This document shows, one piece after another, positions 50,278 through 58,737 of a stretch of 64,000 nt of DNA (within the stretch, counting starts at the first letter, position 1; each line of letters begins with the position of its first letter). A program made the position numbers and the translations under genes. The DNA lies in assembly GCA_038238015.1 (NCBI GenBank), contig JBBRYA010000003.1, forward strand, positions 45,685 to 109,684, written 5' to 3'. A model generated the notes under the pieces. That model ran no database searches. It saw only the letters and a program-made list of their open reading frames with translations, and was not told the origin of the DNA. Source of the stretch: DASQFQ01 sp038238015 (GTDB lineage Bacteria > Actinomycetota > Thermoleophilia > Solirubrobacterales > Solirubrobacteraceae).

Positions 50278-51705
50278 ATGACGACCCGCACCACGGCGCC
50301 GGAGACGGCTGTCGCGCCGCCACGGGCACCGCTCGCCCCCCGGCCCGTGCGCCCGGAGCACGAGGACCGCGTCCTCGTGCGCCACTGGCCGGTGACGATC
50401 CTGCTCATGCCGGTGGCGATTTTGCTGCTGAGCTTCTGGCCCGGCCACATGAGCGCCGACACGCTCGTGCAGATCGACCAGGTCGCCGGCGGCTACCTGA
50501 CCAACCAGCACGCGCCGCTGCTCCTCGCGCTGTGGACACCGCTGTGGGACCTTGGAATCGGGCCGGGATGGGTGCTCACCGCACAGGTCTCGGCCTTCGC
50601 CGCGGGCTGCTACCTGCTGCTGCGCGCCACGCTCGGGCGCCTCGCCGCCGCGCTTGGGGCGAGCGCGATCGTGCTCTTCCCGCCCGTGTTCGGAAACCTC
50701 GGGATCCTGGGTCGCGACGCCTGGTTCGTCTCCACGCTGCTGCTTGCCTTCGGCTGCGCGGCGACCGCTGCGCGCCGCACCGGCCGCGCACGGGTTGCGT
50801 GGCTGGCCGGCATCGTGCTCATGTCCTGGCTGTGCCTGGCCGCGCGCCAGAACGCCGCCGCGGCCGTGGCGCTCGCCCTGGTCGCGCTGGTGGCGCTGCT
50901 GCTGCCCGCCTGGGCGAGCCGCAGGCGGCTGGTCGCCGTCGCGGTGGCCGGCGGGCTTGCGCTGACCTTGGGACTGATGGGCATGCAGGTGGTCGCGCAG
51001 AACGCGCTCGGCGTCCAGGACGTCAACCCCGAGCAATACCTCTACATGTACGACCTCGGCGCGCTGTCGCACGACGAGCACCGCAACCTCTTCCCCCGCT
51101 CGGTGCTGTTCGGCGATATCTCCGACATCGAGGCGCGCTGGAACAAGGACTCGATGGCGGCGCTGGTGTACCCCTCCGACGCGCCGATCCACCCGTGGCC
51201 GTTGCCGGAGCCCAGGGAGCGCGCGCTCGCGAGCACCTGGCGCTCGCAGATCGGTAAGGACCCGCTCGCCTACCTCAACGAGCGCGCGCGCCTGTGGCTG
51301 CGCCAGGTGTCGGTCACGCGCGACCCAGTGTGGATCTACCACCCCGTGATCGACCCCAACAACCGCGAGTTCGCCGTGCGCTTCAGCGGGCCCAACCGCG
51401 CCGCCAAGCGCTACGTCGAGGCCTTCGCGATCAACGAGAACCTCGATGGCGGGCCGTTGTTCTGGGTCTGGCCCTACCTGCTCGCCTGCGCGGCGCTCGC
51501 CGTGGTGCTGCTGCGCCGGCGCTCGGCGCCCGTGCTGGTGCTCGGCGCGCTGGCGCTGGCGGCCGTCACCTACCAGAGCGGCCTGTTCGTCGGGGCCATG
51601 GGCACGGTGTTTCGCTTCGAGTTCCCGATCGTCGTCATCGCCGTGGTGACGGCGGTCGCCGCCTGCGGACTGCTCGTGCGCCGCGGGGCGCCGCCTACCG
51701 GCTGA
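50278..51705 (+). CDS. Polytopic membrane protein, GT-C/glycan-polymerase-like
   Basis: 475 aa. A cytoplasmic N-terminus of about 37 residues precedes eight to ten helices. The first outer loop has GHMSADTLVQIDQVAGGYLT and NQHAPLLLALW, a pattern with an acidic residue seen in GT39-like and related membrane proteins. GRDAWFVSTLLLAFGCA and LAARQNAAAAVALALVALVA follow; a larger exported loop spans about 250-370. It precedes a second GT39-like gene by 5 nt. Role: probable polyprenyl-phosphate-sugar transferase or polymerase; I cannot exclude other functions. Confidence 0.68.
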   Translation: MTTRTTAPETAVAPPRAPLAPRPVRPEHEDRVLVRHWPVTILLMPVAILLLSFWPGHMSADTLVQIDQVAGGYLTNQHAPLLLALWTPLWDLGIGPGWVLTAQVSAFAAGCYLLLRATLGRLAAALGASAIVLFPPVFGNLGILGRDAWFVSTLLLAFGCAATAARRTGRARVAWLAGIVLMSWLCLAARQNAAAAVALALVALVALLLPAWASRRRLVAVAVAGGLALTLGLMGMQVVAQNALGVQDVNPEQYLYMYDLGALSHDEHRNLFPRSVLFGDISDIEARWNKDSMAALVYPSDAPIHPWPLPEPRERALASTWRSQIGKDPLAYLNERARLWLRQVSVTRDPVWIYHPVIDPNNREFAVRFSGPNRAAKRYVEAFAINENLDGGPLFWVWPYLLACAALAVVLLRRRSAPVLVLGALALAAVTYQSGLFVGAMGTVFRFEFPIVVIAVVTAVAACGLLVRRGAPPTG

Positions 51706-51710
51706 ACGGC

Positions 51711-53159
51711 ATGCGGGCCGTGATCGCCCGGGCGCTCGGGTCGCCCGTGGTCGCGGGGGCGTTCGCCGCCGCGCTCACGCGCGCCGCGAACATTCGCGAC
51801 CTCGTCGCGCTCGACGTCTCGATCTACCTCACCGTCGCCCGCGGCTGGCTCGACGGCCTGCTGCCCTACCGCGACCTTTTCGACCACAAAGGGCCCCTGG
51901 CATACGCATTGTTCGCCGTTGTTGAGGCGGTGGTTCCGAGCTCGTCGTTCGCGATCCGGTTCGCCCTCCTGCTGCTCTTCGTCGTTGCACTCGCGCAGCT
52001 CGTCGGGCTCGTGCGCCGCCACGCCGGGCCGCGGACAGCCTGGTTGGTCGCGGTGCTCTTCGGCATGGCGGGCTCGAGCCCGCAGTGGGACACGATCGAG
52101 CCCAACGCCGAGCAGCTGGCGCTGCCGGCGCTCGTCGCGGCCGTCGACCTCGCCGACCGTTACGAGCGCTCGGGCCGGCTCGTGCACGCGCTCGGGGCCG
52201 GCGCCATGCTCGGCGTACTGCTGTGGATCAAGCCGCAGTTCGTCGTGATCGCCCCGCTCGTCCTCGTATTGCTGCTCCGGCGCCCCCGCCGGCGGCTCGC
52301 GGCAAGTGCGCTGGTGGTCGCCGGCGCCATGCTCGTCACGGCCGTCGTGCTGGCACCGTTCGCGACCGCCGACGGCGGCCTCGCGGCCCTCCGGGACGGG
52401 CTGTTCACCTACAACCGCGCCTACGCGAACATCGGCCTCACCGACTTGGCGCACCGCTCGCTGCTCGAGCAGCTCGCGTGGCTGCCCGGCATGGCCGCCC
52501 TGCCCTTCACCCTCGGGGCGGTCGCGCTCGGCGCGCTCGCCTGGATCGAGCGCCGCTGCCGCGGCCTCGTGGCGATCTGCGCCGCCTGGGTCGGCCTCGA
52601 GTTCCTGGCCGCGAAGCTCGGCGTGCGCGACTTCCCCCACTACTTCCAGCCGCTCGTCCCGGGCCTGTGCGTACTCGCGGTCCTCGGCGCCGAAGCGGCC
52701 GCCGCGCACCTGACGGGGCTCACGCACACCGGTCGGCTCGCACTCGCCGCGGCCGTCTGGGCGACGGTCGCCGCCTTCCTCGCCCTCGGGCCGGCGCGCG
52801 ACCGGCTCGCCAGCGGCGCCGGCCCTCAGCCGGCGGTCTACGGCATCTTCGCGGGCCTGATCCGGGCGCACACCAAACCGTCGGACCGGATCTATGTCGC
52901 CGCCTACGACAACGGCTACCAGCTCTACTGGCTGGCCGACCGCAACCCGGCGGCGCGCTTCTTCTTCCCGGCGATCATGGGCGGGCCGCCGATAAAGGTG
53001 ATCCCGCGCTACGACCTCACGGTCGCCGACCTGCAGCGTCGGCTGCCCGCCGCGGTGGTCATCTGGCCGGGAGCCGAAGCCAGCTACCTCCAGCCGTTCC
53101 TCGCCGGGATGAGATTGATCGCCAGCATCGACGACGCCAAGCTCTACGTGCGCCGCTAG
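51711..53159 (+). CDS. GT39/ArnT-like membrane glycosyltransferase
   Basis: 482 aa. The first outer loop carries LDVSIYLTVARGWLDGLLPY and RDLFDHKGPLAYALFAVVEA, the classic GT-C (PMT_2/ArnT-like) layout with the catalytic Asp and the PY-D-x-FDHK motif. About ten helices and a C-terminal exported domain (about 375-482) follow. It should use a polyprenyl-phosphate-linked sugar on the outer membrane face. Its stop overlaps the stop of the convergent GtrA gene by 4 nt. Confidence 0.85.
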   Translation: MRAVIARALGSPVVAGAFAAALTRAANIRDLVALDVSIYLTVARGWLDGLLPYRDLFDHKGPLAYALFAVVEAVVPSSSFAIRFALLLLFVVALAQLVGLVRRHAGPRTAWLVAVLFGMAGSSPQWDTIEPNAEQLALPALVAAVDLADRYERSGRLVHALGAGAMLGVLLWIKPQFVVIAPLVLVLLLRRPRRRLAASALVVAGAMLVTAVVLAPFATADGGLAALRDGLFTYNRAYANIGLTDLAHRSLLEQLAWLPGMAALPFTLGAVALGALAWIERRCRGLVAICAAWVGLEFLAAKLGVRDFPHYFQPLVPGLCVLAVLGAEAAAAHLTGLTHTGRLALAAAVWATVAAFLALGPARDRLASGAGPQPAVYGIFAGLIRAHTKPSDRIYVAAYDNGYQLYWLADRNPAARFFFPAIMGGPPIKVIPRYDLTVADLQRRLPAAVVIWPGAEASYLQPFLAGMRLIASIDDAKLYVRR

Positions 53160-53587
53160 TCGGAGTGGAAGACCGCCAGACGCAGAAGCAGGAAGCTGAG
53201 CACCGAGAGCGTGCCCGTGGTGAGGACGAACACGACCTCGGGCGAGACGCCGAGCGGCCCCGGCAGCAGCTGCGTGGCCGTCGTGTTGATCGCGTACTGG
53301 ATCGAGCCCAGCACGACGTAGCGGCCGATCTGGTGGCGCACCTGGAGCGCGAAGCTCTCGACGTGGCGGAAGACGAACAGCCGCTGCAGCGTGAAGTGCA
53401 GCAGGACCGTGAAGAAGTAGGCGATCGCGATCGCCAGCGGCAGCGCCAGGCCCGCCGCGCTGGAGAGCAGCACGGTGAAGCCCATGTAGAACAGCCCGAC
53501 GAACGCGCCCGCGATCGCGTAGCGTGCTTCTGGGCGCGCCAGGGCGGCGCTGGTGAGCGTTCGCGCGCGCGCGCTGGGGGCTTCCAT
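53156..53587 (-). CDS. GtrA-family membrane protein
   Basis: 143 aa with four helices: YAIAGAFVGLFYMGFTVLLS, LPLAIAIAYFFTVLLHFTLQ with RLFVFRH (the GtrA motif), IGRYVVLGSIQYAINTTATQ and VVFVLTTGTLSVLSFLLLRL with AVFHSD. GtrA proteins are thought to flip polyprenyl-phosphate sugars across the membrane, with GtrB-like GT2 enzymes making the substrate; several such GT2s are in the window. The ATG has TAGACT 8 nt upstream, back to back with the heptose operon promoter. Confidence 0.9.
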   Translation of the reverse strand: MEAPSARARTLTSAALARPEARYAIAGAFVGLFYMGFTVLLSSAAGLALPLAIAIAYFFTVLLHFTLQRLFVFRHVESFALQVRHQIGRYVVLGSIQYAINTTATQLLPGPLGVSPEVVFVLTTGTLSVLSFLLLRLAVFHSD

Positions 53588-53595
53588 GCGATTCG

Positions 53596-53620
53596 AGTCT
53601 AGGCTGCCCTGCGCTAGCCT
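53596..53620. promoter_or_regulatory. Back-to-back -10 boxes of gtrA and the heptose operon
   Basis: Minus-strand TAGACT (53601-53596) is 8 nt before ATG 53587. Plus-strand TAGCCT (53615-53620) is 11 nt before ATG 53632. The intergenic space is 44 nt. Confidence 0.5.
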
Positions 53621-53631
53621 CGGCGACCGCC

Positions 53632-54612
53632 ATGCTGATCACCCGCACACCCCTGCGCATCTCCATCGGAGGCGGTGGCACCGACCTGCCCTCGTTCTAC
53701 CGGCAGCGCGAGGGCTTCGTGATCTCCGCGGCGATCAACAAGTACATGTTCATCGGGCTCAACCGCACGTTCACCGACGACTACCTGCTCAAGTACTCGG
53801 GGCTTGAGCGATGCGGCTCGATCGACGAGATCGAGCACGCGATCGTGCGCGAGGTCTTTCGCATGCACGCGCTCGAGCCGGGGATCGAGATGGTCTCGAT
53901 GGCCGACATCCCGTCGGGGACCGGGCTGGGCTCCTCGGGCGCGTTCACGGTCGGCCTGCTGCGCGCGATCTACGCGCTCAAGCGCGAGCACGTGACGGCG
54001 GGCGCGCTGGCCGAGGAGGCTGCGCACATCGAGATTGACGTGCTCGGCGAGCCGGTCGGCAAGCAGGACCAGTACATCGCGGCCTTCGGCGGGCTCACTT
54101 GCCTGGAGTTCCACCCCGACGACCGCGTCAGCGTCAGCCCGCTGGCGATCTCCCAGGACACCCTGCACGAGCTCGAGGAGCGCCTGCTGCTGTTCTTCAC
54201 CGGCTACTCGCGCTCGTCAGGCTCGATCCTCTCCGACCAGCACACGCGCTCCAAGCAGGGGGACGCCTCGATGCTGGACAACCTCGAGTACACCAAGGCG
54301 CTGGGCGGCCGCATTCGGATCTCGCTGGAGGGCGGGCGCCCGGAGGAGTTCGGCACGCTGATGCACGAGCACTGGGAGCACAAGCGCGCGCGCTCGGACG
54401 GCATGTCCAACCCCGACATCGACCGCTGGTACGCGTGCGGCTGCCGCAACGGCGCGGTCGGCGGAAAGCTCGTCGGTGCTGGAACGGGGGGCTTCCTGAT
54501 GTTCTACGCCGAGGACCCCGCGCGCGTGCGCTCCGCGCTCAGCGACGAGGGGCTGCAGGAGACCCGCTTCGCCTTCGACCTCGACGGCTCGACCGTGATC
54601 GTGCGCGACTGA
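53632..54612 (+). CDS. hddA: D-glycero-D-manno-heptose 7-phosphate kinase (GHMP kinase)
   Basis: 326 aa. LITRTPLRISIGGGGTDLPS is the substrate-binding N-terminus of the HddA group, and IPSGTGLGSSGAFTVGLLRA (93-112) is the GHMP ATP loop; EPVGKQDQYIAAFGG and KLVGAGTGGFLMFYAED complete the signature. It phosphorylates D-glycero-D-manno-heptose 7-phosphate at C1, the alpha-1,7-bisphosphate route leading to GDP-heptose. It is first in an operon of nine genes. The stop shares a base with the next start. Confidence 0.92.
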   Translation: MLITRTPLRISIGGGGTDLPSFYRQREGFVISAAINKYMFIGLNRTFTDDYLLKYSGLERCGSIDEIEHAIVREVFRMHALEPGIEMVSMADIPSGTGLGSSGAFTVGLLRAIYALKREHVTAGALAEEAAHIEIDVLGEPVGKQDQYIAAFGGLTCLEFHPDDRVSVSPLAISQDTLHELEERLLLFFTGYSRSSGSILSDQHTRSKQGDASMLDNLEYTKALGGRIRISLEGGRPEEFGTLMHEHWEHKRARSDGMSNPDIDRWYACGCRNGAVGGKLVGAGTGGFLMFYAEDPARVRSALSDEGLQETRFAFDLDGSTVIVRD

Positions 54613-55319
54613 TGCAGTGCGCGATCCTCGCCGGCGGCCTGGCCACGCGGTTGCGCCCGCTCACCCAGACCATCCCGAAGGCGCTCGTCCCGGTCGCAGG
54701 GCGCCCGTTCGCCGACCACCAGCTCGCCTGGCTGGCGCGCGACGGCGTGACCGACGTGGTCTTCTGCATTGGCCACCTCGGCGAGCAGCTGCGGGCGTTC
54801 GCCGGCGACGGAGCGCGCTGGGGCCTGCGGATCGCCTACGTCGACGAGGGTGCCGAGCTGCGCGGCACGGCCGGCGCACTGCGCCTCGCCCACGAGCAGG
54901 GGGCGCTCGAGCCGGCCTTCGCGGTGCTCTACGGCGATTCCTACCTGGCGGTCGACGTCGCCGCCGTGTGGCGCGACTTTGAGGCCCGGCGGCCCGCCGC
55001 GCTGATGACCGTGTTCCGCAACGAGGACAGCTTCGACCGCTCAAACGCGCGACTCGAGGCCGACGGAACCGTTCGCTATGACAAGGACGTCCCCGATCCG
55101 CAGGCCGCGGGCATGCACCACATCGACTACGGGCTCTCGATCATCGACCGCGACGCCGTCCTGCCCGCGCTGCCGGCCGGGGAGCGCCTCGACCTCGCCG
55201 CTGTCTATCGCGACCTAAGCGCGCAGGACCGGCTCGCGGGCCACGAGGTCTTCGAGCGCTTCTACGAGGTCGGCTCGCCGGCAGGGCTGGCCGAGCTTGA
55301 GGGGATGCTCTCGTCATGA
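54612..55319 (+). CDS. hddC: Heptose-1-phosphate guanylyltransferase-like nucleotidyltransferase
   Basis: 235 aa. AILAGGLATRLRPLTQTIPK is the nucleotide-binding loop (GG-x-A-T-R-L) with LVPVAGRPFADHQLAWLARD; GELGTAGAL-like LRGTAGALRLAHEQG, VLYGDSYL (metal Asp) and a shortened C-terminus follow. Relatives include sugar-1-phosphate nucleotidyltransferases in general. The position between HddA and GmhA/GmhB makes GDP-D-glycero-alpha-D-manno-heptose the likely product. The base preference (GTP) is an inference from the pathway. It overlaps the next gene by 4 nt. Confidence 0.85.
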   Translation: MQCAILAGGLATRLRPLTQTIPKALVPVAGRPFADHQLAWLARDGVTDVVFCIGHLGEQLRAFAGDGARWGLRIAYVDEGAELRGTAGALRLAHEQGALEPAFAVLYGDSYLAVDVAAVWRDFEARRPAALMTVFRNEDSFDRSNARLEADGTVRYDKDVPDPQAAGMHHIDYGLSIIDRDAVLPALPAGERLDLAAVYRDLSAQDRLAGHEVFERFYEVGSPAGLAELEGMLSS

Positions 55320-56551
55320 GCCAGCTCGCCGTCCGCGATCATGCCATCGAGCTGCTGCGCCCCGAGCACGACGCCGAGGACCCCGAGCTCTCGATCGTGA
55401 TCCCGGCGCTCAACGAGTCGTTGACGATCACCGACTTCGTGCAGTGGTGCCACGAGGGGCTCGCGGAGGCCGGGGTCGCCGGCGAGATCCTGATTGTCGA
55501 CTCCTCGACTGATGACACGCCCGAGCTCGCGGTCGCGGCGGGCGCGCGCGTGCTGCGGGTGCCCAAGCGCGGCCTCGGCCGCGCCTACATGGACGCGATC
55601 CCTTACATCCGCGGCCGGTGGGTGCTGATGGGGGACGCCGACTGCACCTATGACTTCCGCGGCCTGGCGCCATTCGTTGAGCGCTTCCGCGCGGGCGAGG
55701 AGTTCGTCATGGGCTCGCGCTGGAAGGGCTCGATCGAGGCCGGCGCTATGCCGCCGCTGCACCAGTACCTGGGGACGCCCGTGACGACGTGGATCCTCAA
55801 CCGGCTCTACGGCAGCGGCTTCTCCGACATCCACTGCGGCATGCGCGGGATCACCAAGGACGCGCTGGAGCGCATGGAACTGCAGTCGCAATCCTGGGAG
55901 TACGCGTCGGAGATGGTGCTGAAGTCCGTGCACATGGACCTCAAGACCGCCGAGGTGCCGGTCACCTTCCTCAAGGACCGCGAGGGACGCCTGAGTCACC
56001 ACAAGCGCTCGGGCTGGTTCTCGCCCTGGCAGGCGGCGTGGATCAACCTGCGCGCGATGTTCGTCTACGGCTCGGACTTCTTCGTCCTGCGGCCGGGCCT
56101 GGTGCTGCTCCTGCTCGGGCTCCTGCTCACCGTCCCGATCAGCGCCGGGCCCGTGGACGTCGGGCCGTTCACGCTGTCGCTGTACACGATGCTGCTCGGC
56201 CTGGCCGCGACCGTTGTCGGGCTGCAGAGCTTCTTCCTCGGCTGCGTGGCGCAGGTGCTCTTCGACTACACCGGCCGCGCGAAACGGCGTTGGCAGCGGC
56301 TGTTCCCCTACACACGCACCGTCGGCATCGCGGTCGCGCTGCTGCTGGCCGGGATCGCGCTCGTCGTCCCGCTGGTTGTCACCTACATCGCCCACGACTA
56401 CCAGCTCGGCGACCCGTCCGCGGTCGAGAACCACCTGGCCGTGATGGGCCTGACGGTCGCGATCGCGGGCTTCCAGCTGTTCACCTTCACGCTGCTGCTG
56501 CACGGCACGATCCTCGCGACCATGAGGAGGCGTCCTGACCGCGACGGCTGA
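55316..56551 (+). CDS. GT2 glycosyltransferase with C-terminal membrane domain
   Basis: 411 aa. The catalytic domain has ELSIVIPALNESLTITDFVQ, EILIVDSSTDDTPELAVAAG, GRAYMDAIPYIRGRWVLMGD with ADCTYD (DXD) and FVMGSRWKGSIEAGAMPPLH, then DIHCGMRGITKDALERMELQ. This is the DPM1-like group with a long C-terminal part of four helices (GLVLLLLGLLLTVPISAG, LLGLAATVVGLQSFFLGCVA, TVGIAVALLLAGIALVVPLV). It probably makes or transfers a polyprenyl-phosphate sugar, perhaps the heptose, at the membrane. Confidence 0.88.
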   Translation: MSQLAVRDHAIELLRPEHDAEDPELSIVIPALNESLTITDFVQWCHEGLAEAGVAGEILIVDSSTDDTPELAVAAGARVLRVPKRGLGRAYMDAIPYIRGRWVLMGDADCTYDFRGLAPFVERFRAGEEFVMGSRWKGSIEAGAMPPLHQYLGTPVTTWILNRLYGSGFSDIHCGMRGITKDALERMELQSQSWEYASEMVLKSVHMDLKTAEVPVTFLKDREGRLSHHKRSGWFSPWQAAWINLRAMFVYGSDFFVLRPGLVLLLLGLLLTVPISAGPVDVGPFTLSLYTMLLGLAATVVGLQSFFLGCVAQVLFDYTGRAKRRWQRLFPYTRTVGIAVALLLAGIALVVPLVVTYIAHDYQLGDPSAVENHLAVMGLTVAIAGFQLFTFTLLLHGTILATMRRRPDRDG

Positions 56552-56597
56552 GCACGGGCGCAGCGGCGCCTACGGCGAGACCCGCGAGCTCACCCCC

Positions 56598-57161
56598 GTG
56601 GACCGCTTCGGCGTCTGGCTGAGCGGGGCCGCCGTGCGCCGCCACGCCGACTTCGCCGGGTGCCGCCTCGGCGACTTCGGCTGCGGCTACGACGCCGCGT
56701 TCGCGCGCACCGTGCTTTCGCAGGTGGCGTCCGCCACGCTGGTCGACCTCAGCCTGGCGGGGGACCTCAAGGCCCATCCGAAGGTGACGGCCCTCGAGGG
56801 CTCGCTCCCGGAGCTGCTGCCGGGGATCGAGAGCGCCTCGCTCGACGTCGCGCTCTGCCTCTCTGTGCTCGAGCACCTGTGGGAGCCGCAGGAGACGCTG
56901 AGCGAGCTGCGGCGGGTGCTCGCTCCGGGTGGGGTGGCCATGTTCAACGTGCCTTCCTGGCGCGGCAAGCCGCTGCTCGAGCTCGCCGCGTTTCGCCTCG
57001 GGGTCAGCCCGGCCGAGGAGATGGACGACCACAAGCGCTACTACGACCCCCGCGACCTCTGGCCGCTGCTGGTGCGCGCCGGCTTCCGTCCGTCGCAGAT
57101 CGGCTGCCACCGCCACAAGTTCGGCCTCAACACCTTCGCCGTCTGCCGGTTGCCCGCGTGA
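56598..57161 (+). CDS. SAM-dependent methyltransferase of the heptose operon
   Basis: 187 aa from GTG 56598, the first standard start codon. LGDFGCGYDAAFARTV is motif I (GxG), then ATLVDLSLAGD, LDVALCLSVLEHLWEPQETL and LAPGGVAMFNVPSWRGKPLL. The frame continues upstream through residues reading YGETRELTPVDRFGVWLSG, which look like part of the protein. The only possible start there is CTG 56535, which has AGGAGG 4 nt upstream. I therefore suspect the true protein is 208 aa with a CTG start. Likely methylates the heptose-containing glycan. Confidence 0.8.
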   Translation: MDRFGVWLSGAAVRRHADFAGCRLGDFGCGYDAAFARTVLSQVASATLVDLSLAGDLKAHPKVTALEGSLPELLPGIESASLDVALCLSVLEHLWEPQETLSELRRVLAPGGVAMFNVPSWRGKPLLELAAFRLGVSPAEEMDDHKRYYDPRDLWPLLVRAGFRPSQIGCHRHKFGLNTFAVCRLPA

Positions 57162-57757
57162 GCTTCGCCGAGCGCTTCCTGGAGGAGACGAGCCGCCTGG
57201 TCGAGGCGCTCGAGCCCGCGGCGATCGAGGCCGTGGCCCTGGGGCTGGCGAACGCGCGCGACAGTGGCGGCCGGCTGTTCATCCTCGGCGTCGGCGGGTC
57301 GGCCGGCCACGCGAGCCACGCGGTCAACGACTTCCGCAAGCTCTGCGCGTTCGAGGCCTACGCGCCGACCGACAACGTATCCGAGCTGACCGCGCGCACC
57401 AACGACGAGGGCTGGGACACGACGTTCAGCGCCTGGCTGCGCGGCTCGCGCCTGACGGCGGGCGACGCGCTGCTCGTGTTCTCGGTCGGCGGCGGCGACG
57501 CCGGGCGCGGCGTGTCGGCCAACCTGGTGGCGGCGCTCGACCTCGCACGCGAGACCGGCACGGGGATCTACGGCATCGTCGGGCGCGACGGCGGGCACAC
57601 CGCGCTCGTCGCGACCGCCTGTGTGGTCATCCCGCCGCTGTATCCCGAGCACGTCACGCCCCACACAGAGGGTCTGTGCGCGGTCGTCTGGCACCTGATC
57701 GTGACCCACCCGGCGCTGAAGGCGGCGGCGACGAAGTGGGAGTCGGTGGCGCCGTGA
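57158..57757 (+). CDS. gmhA: Phosphoheptose isomerase (sedoheptulose 7-phosphate isomerase)
   Basis: 199 aa from GTG 57158 (GTGA overlap). A single SIS domain: RLFILGVGGSAGHASHAVND (about 39-58), VSELTARTNDEGWDTTFSAW, LLVFSVGGGDAGRGVSANLV and GIVGRDGGHTALVATACVVI, with a His/Glu-rich PHTEGLCAVVWHLIV near the end. It converts sedoheptulose 7-phosphate to D-glycero-D-manno-heptose 7-phosphate, the entry step of the route. The substrate is supplied by the transaldolase in the same operon. Confidence 0.88.
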   Translation: MSFAERFLEETSRLVEALEPAAIEAVALGLANARDSGGRLFILGVGGSAGHASHAVNDFRKLCAFEAYAPTDNVSELTARTNDEGWDTTFSAWLRGSRLTAGDALLVFSVGGGDAGRGVSANLVAALDLARETGTGIYGIVGRDGGHTALVATACVVIPPLYPEHVTPHTEGLCAVVWHLIVTHPALKAAATKWESVAP

Positions 57758-58737
57758 GCGTGCGGCCGCGCGTGATCATCGTCGGCGGCGCCGGCTTCAT
57801 CGGCAGTCACTTCACCGACGCGCTGCTCGGCGACGCCGGCACCGAGCGCGTCACGCTCTACGACAACTTTAGCTCCGGGCGCGAGTGGCACTTCGCCCAC
57901 CACGCCGGCGATGACCGCCTGGCGGTGGTGCGCGGCGAGGCCAACGACCTCGAGGCGCTGACGGCGGCGATGGTCGGCCACGACCTTGTGATCCACCTCG
58001 CGTCGAACCCCGACATCGCCGCCGCGATGACCGACCCGGCGATTGACTTCCACGAGGGCACCAAGATCACCCACCACGTCGTCGAGGCGATGCGGCGCAC
58101 CGGCGTCCCGCGGATCGCCTACGCGTCAGGGAGCGGCGTCTACGGCGACCTCGGGCAGGTCGAGGGCCACGAGGACCACGGGCCGCTCGTGCCGGTGTCG
58201 ACCTACGGCGCCAGCAAGCTCGCCGGCGAGGCGCTGATCAGCGCCTACGCGCACATGTTCGACTCCCAGGGGTTCTGCTTCCGCTTCGGCAACGTCGTGG
58301 GCCGCCGGCAGACCCACGGCGTCGGCTTCGACTTCGTGCGCCGCCTGCTGGAGGACCCGAGCGTGCTGAACGTGCTGGGCGACGGCAGCCAGTCGAAGTC
58401 CTACATCCTCGTCACCGACGTCGTCACCGCCGTGCTGGACGCCGTCGGCGGCGGCTCGACCGCGCCGTTCAACGCGTTCAACGTCGCCACCGGCGACTAC
58501 ATCACCGTGCGCGAGATCGCCGAGCTGGCGGTCGAGGTGGTGGGCGGCGACCCCTCAGCCACTGACGTCCGCTACGGCACGAGCGACCGCGGCTGGAAGG
58601 GCGACGTGCCGATCGTGCGCATCTCGACTGAGCGCATCCGCGGCCTCGGCTGGCAGCCGAGCGCGGGCTCGCGCGAGGCGTTGCGGCGCTCGATGCAGGC
58701 GATGCTCGGCGACTTGCGCGAGGGGCAGCCGGCGTGA
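57754..58737 (+). CDS. NAD-dependent sugar-nucleotide epimerase/dehydratase (extended SDR)
   Basis: 327 aa from GTG 57754. VIIVGGAGFIGSHFTDALLG binds NAD; IAYASGSGVYGDLG and STYGASKLAGEALISAYAHM supply Ser-Tyr-x3-Lys, and CFRFGNVVGRRQTHGVGFDF follows. The sequence is UDP-glucose-4-epimerase-like. Being inside the heptose operon, it may epimerise GDP-heptose or a derivative; this is inference and the nucleotide and sugar are unknown. It is coupled to both neighbours by 4-nt overlaps. Confidence 0.85.
   Translation: MSVRPRVIIVGGAGFIGSHFTDALLGDAGTERVTLYDNFSSGREWHFAHHAGDDRLAVVRGEANDLEALTAAMVGHDLVIHLASNPDIAAAMTDPAIDFHEGTKITHHVVEAMRRTGVPRIAYASGSGVYGDLGQVEGHEDHGPLVPVSTYGASKLAGEALISAYAHMFDSQGFCFRFGNVVGRRQTHGVGFDFVRRLLEDPSVLNVLGDGSQSKSYILVTDVVTAVLDAVGGGSTAPFNAFNVATGDYITVREIAELAVEVVGGDPSATDVRYGTSDRGWKGDVPIVRISTERIRGLGWQPSAGSREALRRSMQAMLGDLREGQPA

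Noticed and set aside
51570..53681. 703-codon open frame on the minus strand
   Set aside because: Shadow of the GT39-like gene and of gtrA; composition is Arg/Glu/Gly-rich without any family motif, a usual effect of very high GC.
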